This document shows positions 16,739-25,523 of a stretch of 40,551 bases of DNA, piece by piece. Source of the stretch: Vibrio halioticoli NBRC 102217 (GTDB taxonomy: Bacteria > Pseudomonadota > Gammaproteobacteria > Enterobacterales > Vibrionaceae). The stretch is from the NCBI RefSeq assembly GCF_000496695.1, contig NZ_BAUJ01000049.1, positions 1-40,551 on the forward strand, read 5' to 3'. The notes under the pieces are model-generated. The model was not told the DNA's origin. It searched no databases and worked only from the letters and a program-made list of their open reading frames with translations. How positions within the stretch are numbered: the stretch's first letter is position 1; every line of letters starts with the position of its first letter. Both the position numbers and the translations under genes were made by a program.

Positions 16739-18316
16739 GTGAACAAGACCATTAACCTGACCGCACAAGGCCAGTTAGAAGTATTACAACGTGATGTCTT
16801 CTATACCCAAGATCCAACGGAATTATTCCACCACCTGTGTAAAGATAAGGCCGACACCCTTCTTCTTGAATCAGCCGAAGTTGAATCAAAAGAAAACTTA
16901 AAAAGTCTATTACTGGTCGACGCCGCTATGCGTATCGAGTGCCGTGGCCACCAAGTAGTTCTAACGGCAAACTCTGACAATGGTCAAGCCTTGCTGGCCC
17001 GCCTTGTATCTAATCTAAATCCCGATTTTATTACTGAAAATAACGACAGCAAATTAGTCGTTAACTTTAACGCTCCTGACGATAACCTTGATGAAGACAG
17101 TCGTCTTCGCCAACCATCATCGTTTGATATGCTTCGTATCATCAAGCAAAGCTATAACTGCGCTGACCACGACCCTATGGCATTATTCATTGGCGGCTTA
17201 TTTGCATACGACCTAGTGGCAAACTTTGAACCTCTTGGTCAAGCCGAAATCAACAGCCAATGCCCAGACTATGTATTTTATGTCGCTGAAACGCTCATTG
17301 TGGTTGACCATCAGCAGCAGCAAGCACACCTATTTGGCAGCTTATTTGATGCCAACGCTGCAACTCGCACTACGCTAGATAAGCGCCTACAAACCATTGA
17401 AACTGAAATGAAGCAAGTTCAGCCTGCGCCAAGCGCGGTAAAACTGGAAAGCTGTGACGTATCAGTCAGTGTCAGTGATGAAGAGTTCTGCCAAACGGTG
17501 CGTGATCTTAAAGAATTTGTGATTCGCGGTGATGTGTTCCAAGTGGTGCCATCTCGCTACTTTTCTCTGCCATGCCCATCGTCATTGGCCGCTTATAAGC
17601 ATTTGAAAAAAAGCAATCCAAGCCCTTACATGTTCTACATGCAAGATGAGCTCTTTACTCTGTTTGGCGCCTCACCAGAAAGTGCGCTTAAATACGAAAC
17701 TCAAACCAATCAAGTGGAAATCTACCCTATCGCCGGTACTCGCCGTCGCGGTAAAAACGTCGACGGTAGCATTAACTTCGACCTTGATAGCCGCATCGAA
17801 TTAGAACTGCGTCTAGATCGTAAAGAAAACGCCGAGCACATGATGCTGGTGGATTTAGCGCGTAACGACGTTGCTCGAATCTCTCAAGCAGGCACTCGTC
17901 ACGTTGCTGACTTACTGAAAGTGGATCGCTACAGTCACGTAATGCACTTGGTTTCTCGCGTAGTGGGTCAATTGCGTGAAGACTTAGATTCACTGCACGC
18001 CTACCAAGCCTCGATGAATATGGGCACCTTAACGGGCGCACCAAAAATTCGCGCTATGCAATTAATCCGTGACGTTGAACAGCAACGCCGTGGCACTTAC
18101 GGCGGCGCAGTCGGTTACATGACCGGACACGGCGATTTGGATACTTGTATTGTGATTCGCTCAGCGTATGTCGAAAACGGCATTGCCAAAGTTCAAGCCG
18201 GCGCTGGCGTGGTATTTGACTCCGACCCACAAGCAGAAGCCGACGAAACACGCGGTAAAGCGCAAGCGGTAATCAGTGCAATTCAAGCGGCACATACTGA
18301 GGTGAAGCATGGCTAA
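16739..18316 (+). CDS. trpE: Anthranilate synthase component I
   Basis: TrpE makes anthranilate from chorismate, the first committed step of tryptophan synthesis, using ammonia from TrpG. I choose the GTG at 16739, which has a perfect AAGGAGG (16728-16734) just upstream and gives 525 residues; an upstream GTG/ATG pair at 16703/16706 would add 11-12 residues with no ribosome binding site. The feedback tryptophan site LLLESAE (S45) and LLLVDAAMRI are near the N-terminus. The chorismate-binding half holds the GTRRRGK, DLARNDV and GTLTGAPKIRAM motifs. It overlaps trpG by 8 bases. Confidence 0.96.
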   Translation: MNKTINLTAQGQLEVLQRDVFYTQDPTELFHHLCKDKADTLLLESAEVESKENLKSLLLVDAAMRIECRGHQVVLTANSDNGQALLARLVSNLNPDFITENNDSKLVVNFNAPDDNLDEDSRLRQPSSFDMLRIIKQSYNCADHDPMALFIGGLFAYDLVANFEPLGQAEINSQCPDYVFYVAETLIVVDHQQQQAHLFGSLFDANAATRTTLDKRLQTIETEMKQVQPAPSAVKLESCDVSVSVSDEEFCQTVRDLKEFVIRGDVFQVVPSRYFSLPCPSSLAAYKHLKKSNPSPYMFYMQDELFTLFGASPESALKYETQTNQVEIYPIAGTRRRGKNVDGSINFDLDSRIELELRLDRKENAEHMMLVDLARNDVARISQAGTRHVADLLKVDRYSHVMHLVSRVVGQLREDLDSLHAYQASMNMGTLTGAPKIRAMQLIRDVEQQRRGTYGGAVGYMTGHGDLDTCIVIRSAYVENGIAKVQAGAGVVFDSDPQAEADETRGKAQAVISAIQAAHTEVKHG

Positions 18317-18911
18317 TATTTTATTTATTGATAACTTCGATTCTTTCACCTACAACCTAGTTGATCAGTTTCGTACCCTAGGACACGAGGTCACCGTTTA
18401 TCGTAACCAAATCGATATTAATGTCCTAGAAAGCACATTAAACCAACTACAAAACCCTGTGATTGTTCTATCACCGGGGCCGGGCGCGCCAAGTGAAGCT
18501 GGCAATATGCCAAGCATCATTCAGCGCTTTAAAGGTAAAGTGCCGATGATTGGCATTTGTTTAGGTCATCAAGCGATTGTCGAAGCGTACGGTGGCACTG
18601 TGGCGGGCGCAGGTGAAATCATCCACGGTAAAGTGTCGATGATGGAGCACAATAACCACGCCACCTACCAAGGCTTACCTTCACCGTTTGCCATTGCCCG
18701 TTACCACTCTTTAGTGGCAACCAAAGTCACTGACGAGCTAACCATCACCGCTCAAGTCGATGATTTGGTCATGTCAGTGGTGCACGAACAAGACAAAGTT
18801 TGCGGTTTTCAGTTCCACCCTGAGTCAATCATGACGACTTACGGTGCCACACTGTTAGCCAATTCAATTGAGTGGGCTTTGCAGTCTAATGACATGGCAC
18901 AGCAACAGTAA
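18309..18911 (+). CDS. trpG: Anthranilate synthase component II (glutamine amidotransferase)
   Basis: This is the class I glutamine amidotransferase subunit that supplies ammonia to TrpE. The 200-residue protein has the nucleophile C84 in GICLGHQ, the oxyanion region LSPGPG and the catalytic H170/E172 in FHPES. It is a free-standing gene, unlike E. coli where it is fused to trpD, and this fits Vibrionaceae. It starts inside the last codons of trpE (8-base overlap), so translation is probably coupled and the two subunits made in equal amounts. Confidence 0.96.
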   Translation: MANILFIDNFDSFTYNLVDQFRTLGHEVTVYRNQIDINVLESTLNQLQNPVIVLSPGPGAPSEAGNMPSIIQRFKGKVPMIGICLGHQAIVEAYGGTVAGAGEIIHGKVSMMEHNNHATYQGLPSPFAIARYHSLVATKVTDELTITAQVDDLVMSVVHEQDKVCGFQFHPESIMTTYGATLLANSIEWALQSNDMAQQQ

Positions 18912-18923
18912 CAAGGAAGAACG

Positions 18924-19922
18924 ATGCACACTATTTTAGAACAGCTTTATCGCCAAGAGTCATTGAGCGAAGCACAAAGCCAAACCTTGTTTGATCAAAT
19001 CATTAAAGGTGAAGTTGAACCTATCGTTTTAAGTTCAGCGCTGACAGCATTAAAAATCAAAGGTGAAACGCCAGAAGAAATCGCCGGCGCAGCAAAAGCG
19101 CTGCTTGCCAATGCACAGCCCTTCCCTCGCCCCGATTACGACTTTGCTGACATCGTTGGCACCGGCGGCGATGGTTCAAACACTTTTAATATTTCTACCA
19201 CTGCGGCATTTGTCGCGGCAGCGGTTGGACTAAAAGTGGCTAAACACGGTAACCGCGGCGTTTCTAGCAAATCTGGCTCTTCTGATCTGTTGGATTCTTT
19301 TGGCATTAACCTTGCGATGAGCGCGCAAGATACCGCTAAAGCCGTTGATGAAATTGGCGTAGCCTTCTTATTTGCTCCGCAATATCACCAAGGCGTGCGC
19401 CATGCAATGCCAGTGCGTCAGGCGTTAAAAACCCGCACTATTTTCAACATTCTTGGCCCACTGATTAACCCAGCTCGTCCAAATATCGAGTTGATGGGCG
19501 TGTATGATGAAAGCCTTGTTGCGCCTATCGCGCAAACCATGCAAAAAATGAACATGAAACGCGCCGCTGTCGTTCACGGTAGTGGCCTTGATGAAGTGGC
19601 TATTCACGGCAAAACTGTGGTCGCCGAAATCAAAGATGGCAAGATTGAACACTACACTTTAACCGCTGAAGATTTTGGTCTAAATTCGCACCCACTTGAA
19701 GCGCTAAAAGGCGGCACTCCAGAAGAAAACCGCACGATTGTGACCAACCTACTTTCAGGTAAAGGCACAGAAGCTCAAGAATCTGCGGTAGCGGCTAACG
19801 TTGCACTGCTGATGAAACTGTTTGGTCACGAAGACCTAAAAGTCAATGCCCAACAAGCGATTGCTGCCATGCGCAGTGGTAAGGCGTATCAACTTGTAGA
19901 ACAACTGGCGGCTAGAGGTTAA
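18924..19922 (+). CDS. trpD: Anthranilate phosphoribosyltransferase
   Basis: TrpD transfers phosphoribose from PRPP to anthranilate. The 332-residue protein has the glycine-rich PRPP loop GTGGDGSNTFNIST, then KHGNRGVSSKSGSSDLL with the anthranilate-contacting segment. RPNIELMGVYDESL and VVHGSGLDE follow, in the usual order. The ATG has AAGGA about 6 bases upstream and lies 12 bp after trpG. Two bases separate its stop codon from trpCF. Full length and intact. Confidence 0.96.
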   Translation: MHTILEQLYRQESLSEAQSQTLFDQIIKGEVEPIVLSSALTALKIKGETPEEIAGAAKALLANAQPFPRPDYDFADIVGTGGDGSNTFNISTTAAFVAAAVGLKVAKHGNRGVSSKSGSSDLLDSFGINLAMSAQDTAKAVDEIGVAFLFAPQYHQGVRHAMPVRQALKTRTIFNILGPLINPARPNIELMGVYDESLVAPIAQTMQKMNMKRAAVVHGSGLDEVAIHGKTVVAEIKDGKIEHYTLTAEDFGLNSHPLEALKGGTPEENRTIVTNLLSGKGTEAQESAVAANVALLMKLFGHEDLKVNAQQAIAAMRSGKAYQLVEQLAARG

Positions 19923-19924
19923 TC

Positions 19925-21316
19925 ATGTCAGAACATATTTCCCAACATAATAAAGATATGGCTCAAGTGCTGGCAAAAATTGTTGCCGACAAAGATATCT
20001 GGGTAGAAGAGCGCGAGAAATCGCAACCTTTGGAGACCTTTAAAGAGTCGCTACAGCCCTCTGACCGTAGCTTTTACGATGCATTATCCGGTGACAACAC
20101 CGCGTTTATTCTGGAATGTAAAAAAGCATCACCGTCTAAAGGCTTGATTCGTGACGTATTCGACCTTGACTACATTGCCTCTGTGTATAAAAACCATGCC
20201 AGTGCCATTTCGGTCTTAACGGACGAAAAATACTTCCAAGGTAGCTTTGATTTTTTACCGCAAGTGAAAAAGCAAACCACCCAACCTATTTTGTGTAAAG
20301 ACTTCATGATTTCGCCGTATCAGGTGTATCTAGCTCGTCATTACCAAGCTGACGCTATTTTGCTGATGCTGTCTGTGCTAAACGATGAAGAATATCAAGC
20401 ACTGGCAAAAGTTGCCCACGCACTGAATATGGGCGTACTGACAGAAGTCAGCAACGAAGATGAACTGCAACGCGCTATCAAACTGCAAGCAAAAGTAGTC
20501 GGTATCAATAACCGTAACCTTCGCGACCTCACCATTGACCTTAACCGCACTAAAGCGCTTGCGCCGAAATTGCCTAAAGGTACTACCGTGATTTCTGAAT
20601 CGGGTATTTACAACCACCAGCAAGTTCGAGATCTATGCCAATATGCGAACGGTTTTCTTATCGGCAGTTCACTGATGTCTGAAGACAACCTAGAGCTTGC
20701 GGTACGTAAAGTATTGCTTGGTGAAAACAAGGTTTGCGGTCTTACCCATGCTGACGATGCGCTAAAAGCTTATAATGCGGGTGCAATTTATGGCGGTCTT
20801 ATCTTTGCGGAGAAATCAAAGCGTAAAGTAGACCAAGAAACGGCGCGCTTAACTATGAGTGGAGCACCTCTTCGCTATGTCGGTGTATTTCAAAATCAAA
20901 GCGCGGACTATATCAGCCAAATAGCACAATCTCTTTCACTGCACGCTGTGCAATTGCACGGTGATGAAGATGAAGACTTTATTACTAAACTGCGCCAACA
21001 ACTGCCAAGTGATACTGAAATCTGGAAAGCCTACGGCGTATTAGATGAAGTACCTGCATTTATTGGCAATGTTGACCGTCACCTTTTAGATTCTAAAACA
21101 CAGACTCAAAGTGGCGGCACAGGGCAAACCTTCGATTGGTCTAAGATTAACGATCAGAATGTCATGCTGGCAGGCGGTTTAAATGCTGACAATATTGCGC
21201 AAGCATCTAAACTTGGCTGTCTAGGGCTTGACCTAAACTCTGGTGTAGAAACCGAACCTGGTAAAAAATCTCGTGAAAAGCTAGCAAAAGCTTTTGCTGC
21301 GATCAGACACTATTGA
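19925..21316 (+). CDS. trpCF: Bifunctional indole-3-glycerol-phosphate synthase / phosphoribosylanthranilate isomerase
   Basis: This 463-residue protein is a fusion of two (beta/alpha)8 barrels. The N-terminal half (about 1-255) is indole-glycerol-phosphate synthase, with E64 and K66 in FILECKKASPSKG, and further motifs LCKDFMI, GINNRNL and ISESGI. The C-terminal half (from about 260) is the isomerase, starting at KVCGLTHADDA with its catalytic cysteine and later QLHGDED and LAGGLNADNI. The fusion is as in enterics and vibrios. A strong hairpin lies between this gene and trpB. Confidence 0.95.
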   Translation: MSEHISQHNKDMAQVLAKIVADKDIWVEEREKSQPLETFKESLQPSDRSFYDALSGDNTAFILECKKASPSKGLIRDVFDLDYIASVYKNHASAISVLTDEKYFQGSFDFLPQVKKQTTQPILCKDFMISPYQVYLARHYQADAILLMLSVLNDEEYQALAKVAHALNMGVLTEVSNEDELQRAIKLQAKVVGINNRNLRDLTIDLNRTKALAPKLPKGTTVISESGIYNHQQVRDLCQYANGFLIGSSLMSEDNLELAVRKVLLGENKVCGLTHADDALKAYNAGAIYGGLIFAEKSKRKVDQETARLTMSGAPLRYVGVFQNQSADYISQIAQSLSLHAVQLHGDEDEDFITKLRQQLPSDTEIWKAYGVLDEVPAFIGNVDRHLLDSKTQTQSGGTGQTFDWSKINDQNVMLAGGLNADNIAQASKLGCLGLDLNSGVETEPGKKSREKLAKAFAAIRHY

Positions 21317-21320
21317 TTCA

Positions 21321-21349
21321 CATTCCTTCCCTAGTGTAGGGAAGGAATG
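21321..21349 (+). other. Intercistronic hairpin between trpCF and trpB
   Basis: A perfect 13-bp stem CATTCCTTCCCTA/TAGGGAAGGAATG with a 3-base loop lies 4 bases after the trpCF stop codon and 23 bases before trpB. It is followed by A-rich DNA, not a T-run, so it is unlikely to terminate transcription. A role in mRNA processing or protection of the upstream message is inferred. Confidence 0.75.
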
Positions 21350-21372
21350 CCAAAAAATTTAAGGAAAAAATC

Positions 21373-22563
21373 ATGGCAAAACTTGATGCCTACTTTGGAG
21401 AGTTCGGTGGACAATACGTTCCGCAAATCCTCGTTCCAGCACTTGACCAACTAGAACAAGCTTTTATCGACGCGCAGGCTGATCCTGAATTTCGCGCCGA
21501 ATTCATGCACTTACTACAAGAGTATGCAGGTCGCCCTACCGCGCTTACGTTAACTCGTAACCTGACTAAAGGCACCAAAACCAAGTTATACCTAAAACGT
21601 GAAGATCTTCTGCACGGCGGCGCGCACAAAACCAACCAAGTGTTAGGTCAAGCCTTGCTAGCAAAACGCATGGGTAAAACGGAAATCATCGCCGAAACTG
21701 GCGCGGGTCAACACGGCGTAGCATCGGCTCTTGCGTGTGCTCTACTGGGTTTGAAATGTCGCATTTACATGGGCGCAAAAGACGTTGAACGTCAAAGCCC
21801 GAACGTATTTCGCATGCGTCTAATGGGTGCTGAAGTAATTCCTGTCCATTCAGGTTCAGCAACGTTAAAAGATGCCTGTAATGAAGCACTACGTGACTGG
21901 TCTGCAAGCTACGAAGACGCGCACTACCTACTTGGTACTGCGGCAGGCCCTCACCCATTCCCAACTATTGTTCGTGAATTCCAACACATGATTGGTGAAG
22001 AAACCAAACATCAAATCCTAGCGCGCGAAGGTCGACTGCCCGATGCAGTTATCGCTTGTGTTGGTGGCGGTTCAAATGCCATTGGTATGTTTGCTGATTT
22101 CATCGAAGAGAAAGATGTACGCCTTATCGGTGTTGAGCCAGCAGGTAAAGGCTTAGACACAGACATGCACGGCGCGCCGCTTAAACACGGTAAGCTAGGT
22201 ATTTTCTTTGGTATGAAATCGCCATTGATGCAAGACACTGACGGCCAAATTGAAGAGTCTTACTCTATTTCAGCCGGTCTTGATTTCCCATCTGTAGGCC
22301 CACAACATGCGCACCTTAATGCTATTGGCCGCGCACAATACGGCGCTGCGACCGATGATGAAGCGTTAGAAGCATTCCAAATCCTCGCACGTAAAGAAGG
22401 CATCATCCCTGCTCTTGAATCTGCTCACGCCTTAGCTTACGCATTAAAAATGGCGCATGATGAACCAGAAAAAGAGCAACTGTTAGTCGTCAACCTTTCT
22501 GGCCGTGGCGATAAAGACATTTTCACTGTATACGATATTTTGAAAGAAAGAGGAGACGTATAA
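21373..22563 (+). CDS. trpB: Tryptophan synthase beta chain
   Basis: TrpB joins indole (channelled from TrpA) to serine using pyridoxal phosphate. The 396-residue protein has the cofactor lysine K86 in HGGAHKTNQ, the catalytic glutamate in AETGAGQHG, and the phosphate-binding GGGSNAIG loop. The final serine-rich [10 protein letters not shown] motif is also present. The ATG follows AAGGAA. The last base of its TAA stop is the first base of the trpA ATG (TAATG), a usual coupling that balances the two chains. Confidence 0.97.
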   Translation: MAKLDAYFGEFGGQYVPQILVPALDQLEQAFIDAQADPEFRAEFMHLLQEYAGRPTALTLTRNLTKGTKTKLYLKREDLLHGGAHKTNQVLGQALLAKRMGKTEIIAETGAGQHGVASALACALLGLKCRIYMGAKDVERQSPNVFRMRLMGAEVIPVHSGSATLKDACNEALRDWSASYEDAHYLLGTAAGPHPFPTIVREFQHMIGEETKHQILAREGRLPDAVIACVGGGSNAIGMFADFIEEKDVRLIGVEPAGKGLDTDMHGAPLKHGKLGIFFGMKSPLMQDTDGQIEESYSISAGLDFPSVGPQHAHLNAIGRAQYGAATDDEALEAFQILARKEGIIPALESAHALAYALKMAHDEPEKEQLLVVNLSGRGDKDIFTVYDILKERGDV

Positions 22564-23369
22564 TGGACCGTTACGCTGCGCTGTTTGAGCGTTTACAAGC
22601 TAAAAAACAAGGTGCATTTGTCCCTTTTGTCACGATTGGCGATCCACAACCTGAACTATCTCTGCGTATCATGCAAACATTGGCAAACTCAGGCGCTGAT
22701 GCTCTTGAACTTGGCATTCCGTTTTCAGATCCACTCGCCGATGGCCCAACCATCCAAGGCGCTAATATCCGCGCTTTGGATTCAAAAACAACGCCTAGCA
22801 TTTGCTTTGATCTGATTGCAAAAATTCGCGCTGAACACCCAGATTTGCCTATCGGTCTACTGGTTTACGCAAACCTTGTCTTTGCCAACGGCATCGAGCA
22901 TTTTTATCAAGCCTGTGCCGAAGCCGGTGTCGATTCTGTGTTAATTGCGGATGTGCCAACCGGTGAAAGCGCAGAATTTAACGCAGCGGCAAAAAAAGCA
23001 GGTGTACATGCTATCTTCATCGCACCACCAACAGCTAATGACGAAACACTTAAACAAGTTTCAGAATTAGGCGGCGGTTACACTTACCTACTTTCTCGCT
23101 CCGGCGTAACTGGCGCAGAAACAAAAGCCAACATGCCAGTCGATCACATGCTTGAGCGCCTAGCACAATTTGACGCGCCACCAGCCCTACTTGGCTTTGG
23201 TATTTCGGCACCAGAACAAGTCGCTTCTGCTGTTCAAGCTGGCGCAGCGGGCGCAATCTCAGGTTCTGCGGTAGTGAAAATTATTGAAAACAACCTTGAT
23301 GACGCTGACAAAATGCTCAGCGAGCTGGGAAGTTTTGTGACGAATATGAAGGCTGCGACTCAGTTATAA
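22563..23369 (+). CDS. trpA: Tryptophan synthase alpha chain
   Basis: TrpA splits indole-3-glycerol phosphate to indole and glyceraldehyde-3-phosphate. The 268-residue barrel has both catalytic acids at the same positions as the enteric enzyme: E49 ([11 protein letters not shown]) and D60 (LADGPTIQ). [10 protein letters not shown] and [10 protein letters not shown] supply the phosphate-binding loops. It is the last gene of the operon and is followed by a strong terminator. Confidence 0.97.
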   Translation: MDRYAALFERLQAKKQGAFVPFVTIGDPQPELSLRIMQTLANSGADALELGIPFSDPLADGPTIQGANIRALDSKTTPSICFDLIAKIRAEHPDLPIGLLVYANLVFANGIEHFYQACAEAGVDSVLIADVPTGESAEFNAAAKKAGVHAIFIAPPTANDETLKQVSELGGGYTYLLSRSGVTGAETKANMPVDHMLERLAQFDAPPALLGFGISAPEQVASAVQAGAAGAISGSAVVKIIENNLDDADKMLSELGSFVTNMKAATQL

Positions 23370-23391
23370 CTGAACTCGACTTCTATTTGTC

Positions 23392-23421
23392 AAAAAGCCA
23401 CTTTGTTAAGTGGCTTTTTTT
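23392..23421 (+). terminator. trp operon terminator
   Basis: An 11-bp stem AAAAGCCACTT/AAGTGGCTTTT with a TGTT loop and seven T's lies 22 bases after trpA. The left A-run means it could also act on transcripts arriving from the minus-strand pair at 23468. Confidence 0.93.
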
Positions 23422-23467
23422 GTTGAGAAGAACTAGCTAAACGACACTTAGTCATTATTTATTGTAA

Positions 23468-23905
23468 CTATGCTACACGCCATTTATTGTCTTGTTCTTC
23501 CAAATGTAACTCTGCCATCGTTGATTCAATTTCAGAGTCTGAAAGCATATTAAGCAAAAGACCGATTTGGCTGTCATCATCGTTAAACTCTGCATAGAGA
23601 GCACGAAGCGTTACGTCTGCGGTTCTTGGGATGAGTGTTTGCCCTTTTTCCCAACGCGCGACAGTTTGAGTGTCTACACCTAATAAATTACCAAGTGCCT
23701 TTTGCGACATATTAAGTTCGATACGAATGAACTTAAATTCTTGATGAGAAATAGGTCTTACTTGAGAAACGATATTTCGGCCAACAAGCGCATGTAGCTC
23801 ATATAAATTATCGATACTAACAAACTCTTCATCTTCTACTTTGTCGATAGTGAAGCCATTTGTTAAATAAACGTACGGTAAACCACAGTCTTTATAGTGA
23901 TACAT
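23468..23905 (-). CDS. XRE-type helix-turn-helix protein, putative antitoxin (MqsA-like)
   Basis: This is a 145-residue protein with an N-terminal segment MYHYKDCGLPYVYLTNGF that resembles the short metal- or toxin-facing domain of MqsA-type antitoxins. It then has a Cro/C1 helix-turn-helix at about 57-92 (LNMSQKALGNLLGVDTQTVARWEKG). The C-terminus is acidic. It lies 10 bp after a DUF4258 gene on the same strand, so the pair is probably co-transcribed in the toxin-first order of MqsRA and HigBA. By analogy it would neutralise its partner and repress the shared promoter. The helix-turn-helix is certain; the antitoxin role is inferred from context. Confidence 0.75.
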   Translation of the reverse strand: MYHYKDCGLPYVYLTNGFTIDKVEDEEFVSIDNLYELHALVGRNIVSQVRPISHQEFKFIRIELNMSQKALGNLLGVDTQTVARWEKGQTLIPRTADVTLRALYAEFNDDDSQIGLLLNMLSDSEIESTMAELHLEEQDNKWRVA

Positions 23906-23915
23906 ATTATCCTCT

Positions 23916-24257
23916 TTACTTAACCATAACCGTTACAACAAAGGCAGATGGATCGTCTTCGTGCCTCTTTAGGGAAACAACGACTTCTACAATTTCACCA
24001 GCAGCCATACCTTGAAGGTTGCATTTCCAATCACCTCTAGGTGTTTGATGAGGAGCTTCCGTAACTCTACTGTGCTTGTTAGCAAGTACTTGAAATATTT
24101 GCATCCGAGTCACACCGCGTTGCTCCATCCGCTCTCTAGCATGCGAGCCAATAAAGACTCTAGCACTGTGCTTACTTGACAGTTCATTGATAAGTCTCTT
24201 TGCTGACGCCGACGTCAACGGAAACTCATCGATTCCCTCAAGCATATTTTTTGACAT
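23916..24257 (-). CDS. DUF4258-family protein, putative toxin
   Basis: From the ATG at 24257 this is a 113-residue protein; a GTG three codons earlier is also in frame, but the AGGTG ribosome binding site fits the ATG at 7-base spacing. The central SHARERMEQRGVTRMQIFQVL is the DUF4258 signature, followed by a beta-rich half (GDWKCNLQGMAAGEIVEVVVSLK, then FVVTVMVK). The family is thought to have a RelE/MqsR-like fold, and members often pair with helix-turn-helix genes, as here. Target and activity are unknown. Confidence 0.72.
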   Translation of the reverse strand: MSKNMLEGIDEFPLTSASAKRLINELSSKHSARVFIGSHARERMEQRGVTRMQIFQVLANKHSRVTEAPHQTPRGDWKCNLQGMAAGEIVEVVVSLKRHEDDPSAFVVTVMVK

Positions 24258-24266
24258 ACGGATCAC

Positions 24267-24281
24267 CTATCAATCTGATAG
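24267..24281. promoter_or_regulatory. Palindromic operator before the toxin-antitoxin pair
   Basis: CTATCA-ATC-TGATAG is a perfect 6-bp inverted repeat centred about 17 bases upstream of the chosen ATG. It overlaps the likely transcript start or ribosome binding region. This is the expected place for an antitoxin operator. Binding by the XRE protein is inferred. Confidence 0.6.
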
Positions 24282-24474
24282 CCTGAATTATGAGCGAGAA
24301 GAAGGTTAAACGCAAGATTTGAGCACTTAATTACGCTAAGTTCGGTTTAACCCCTAGTCATCAAACCAGACTTTTTAGTCTCAATGGTGATGTGAAGTTT
24401 AAAGCCATAAACCAATTTTTAGGTATTTTCCATGGACTAATGTTGTGACGTGCAGCAATGCCCAGATACGAATT

Positions 24475-25098
24475 TCAACCATTGCTTTCCAGCACTACCG
24501 CCAAAAACACTTGCATATTCTTCAACGCTTTTTTAGAAAACCTAAGCTTTACTTCTTGCTTCGTCATCCCTTGCAAGTTTCTTAGTTCAACTAAAGCCGG
24601 GCCTAGTTTGGCAATTCGATATATTGCTAAATTCATGTACTTTTCGGATTGGGTTTCGCTGATTCGTTCTGAGGGTAAAACAAACTCTGTATTTATACAC
24701 TGAGTGTACAGTGCATGATTTTGTCGAATCTTTTTTAACTCAATCTCTAGAATTAATTGTTTGGTGGCAGCATCAGCATCGAGATGAAGATCAACCAATA
24801 GCGCCTTAGTAATGGCGACTTTGGTGGCGCATTTCTGTTTTGGGCTTAGAGTGTGACGCTTGAGTTTTTTCCAATTCACTTTCTTTTGTGTGCTTACATC
24901 AAGCAGCGCACGAAATAACAATACACTGTTTGCAAACTCTTCGTGTGCAAAGTGACTTAATGCAAAAGCTCGAGCAAATTTACCATGCTGATGTAACAGC
25001 TCAGCCTCATCACATAACTCTTGGGCATTCTTCATGCATTTGATTGCACCATCAAAAAGCATATCAAAATGGCTGGTCGCAATTTTTGTTTGCTGCAA
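24475..25098 (-). CDS. AbiV-family abortive infection protein (HEPN)
   Basis: This 207-residue protein fits the AbiV family: a helical N-terminus (AIKCMKNAQELCDEAELLHQHGKFARAFALSHFAHEEFANSV, seen in parts at 19-58), then KVNWKKLKRHTLSPKQK. AbiV in Lactococcus stops phage replication by blocking translation through a phage partner. The HEPN-like R-x5-H (R43 to H49) is present but the active site is not proven. Translation starts at TTG with GAGGA six bases upstream; the first ATG (25062) would remove 12 residues. It sits beside the DUF4258/XRE pair, forming a small defence-like cluster. Low codon-quality AT-rich surroundings fit an accessory origin. Confidence 0.78.
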   Translation of the reverse strand: MQQTKIATSHFDMLFDGAIKCMKNAQELCDEAELLHQHGKFARAFALSHFAHEEFANSVLLFRALLDVSTQKKVNWKKLKRHTLSPKQKCATKVAITKALLVDLHLDADAATKQLILEIELKKIRQNHALYTQCINTEFVLPSERISETQSEKYMNLAIYRIAKLGPALVELRNLQGMTKQEVKLRFSKKALKNMQVFLAVVLESNG

Positions 25099-25523
25099 AT
25101 TTGTTCCTCAATATGTAACGTCAAATAGAGCGCTAATTTGTATCACCCAAGGGATACCATTTTCTCAAGCTATTTACCTTAGCCCATTATATTGAACATT
25201 TAATGTACTAATACAACCTAGCTAATAATCAAAAATACTTAATATTAATTTAGTCATTATTTCTTAATTGCGCACCTTAATTACAGCTATCGGGTGTAAA
25301 ACATTTGCTGTTGGTTATTACTTAGAAATCCACTCTAAAAAACACCCTTTCAGATCACAATAATGCAGTGTAACTATTTGCATATTTTCATCCTCACATA
25401 GACTGGCTAAACATAATTATAAACAACTGATTTGAATACAAAAAACCAACTTCAATTGCTTAGGTAACTTTAGTAGGTTTAGCAACTTTAATCACTTCAA
25501 CCACTTTAATAACGGGTGTTATT
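25099..25523. other. AbiV/chitinase divergent intergenic region with 18-bp periodic repeats
   Basis: This is 425 bp of AT-rich non-coding DNA. Just before the chitinase start, AACTTCA (25448), AACTTTA (25466), AACTTTA (25484) and CACTTTA (25502) recur at exactly 18-bp steps. They may be degenerate tandem repeats or binding sites in the leader. No convincing promoter, CRP site or small gene could be fixed in the rest. Confidence 0.55.

Noticed and set aside
24368..24381. AGACT-TTTT-AGTCT hairpin downstream of abiV
   Set aside because: A 5-bp AT-rich stem is too weak to call a terminator.
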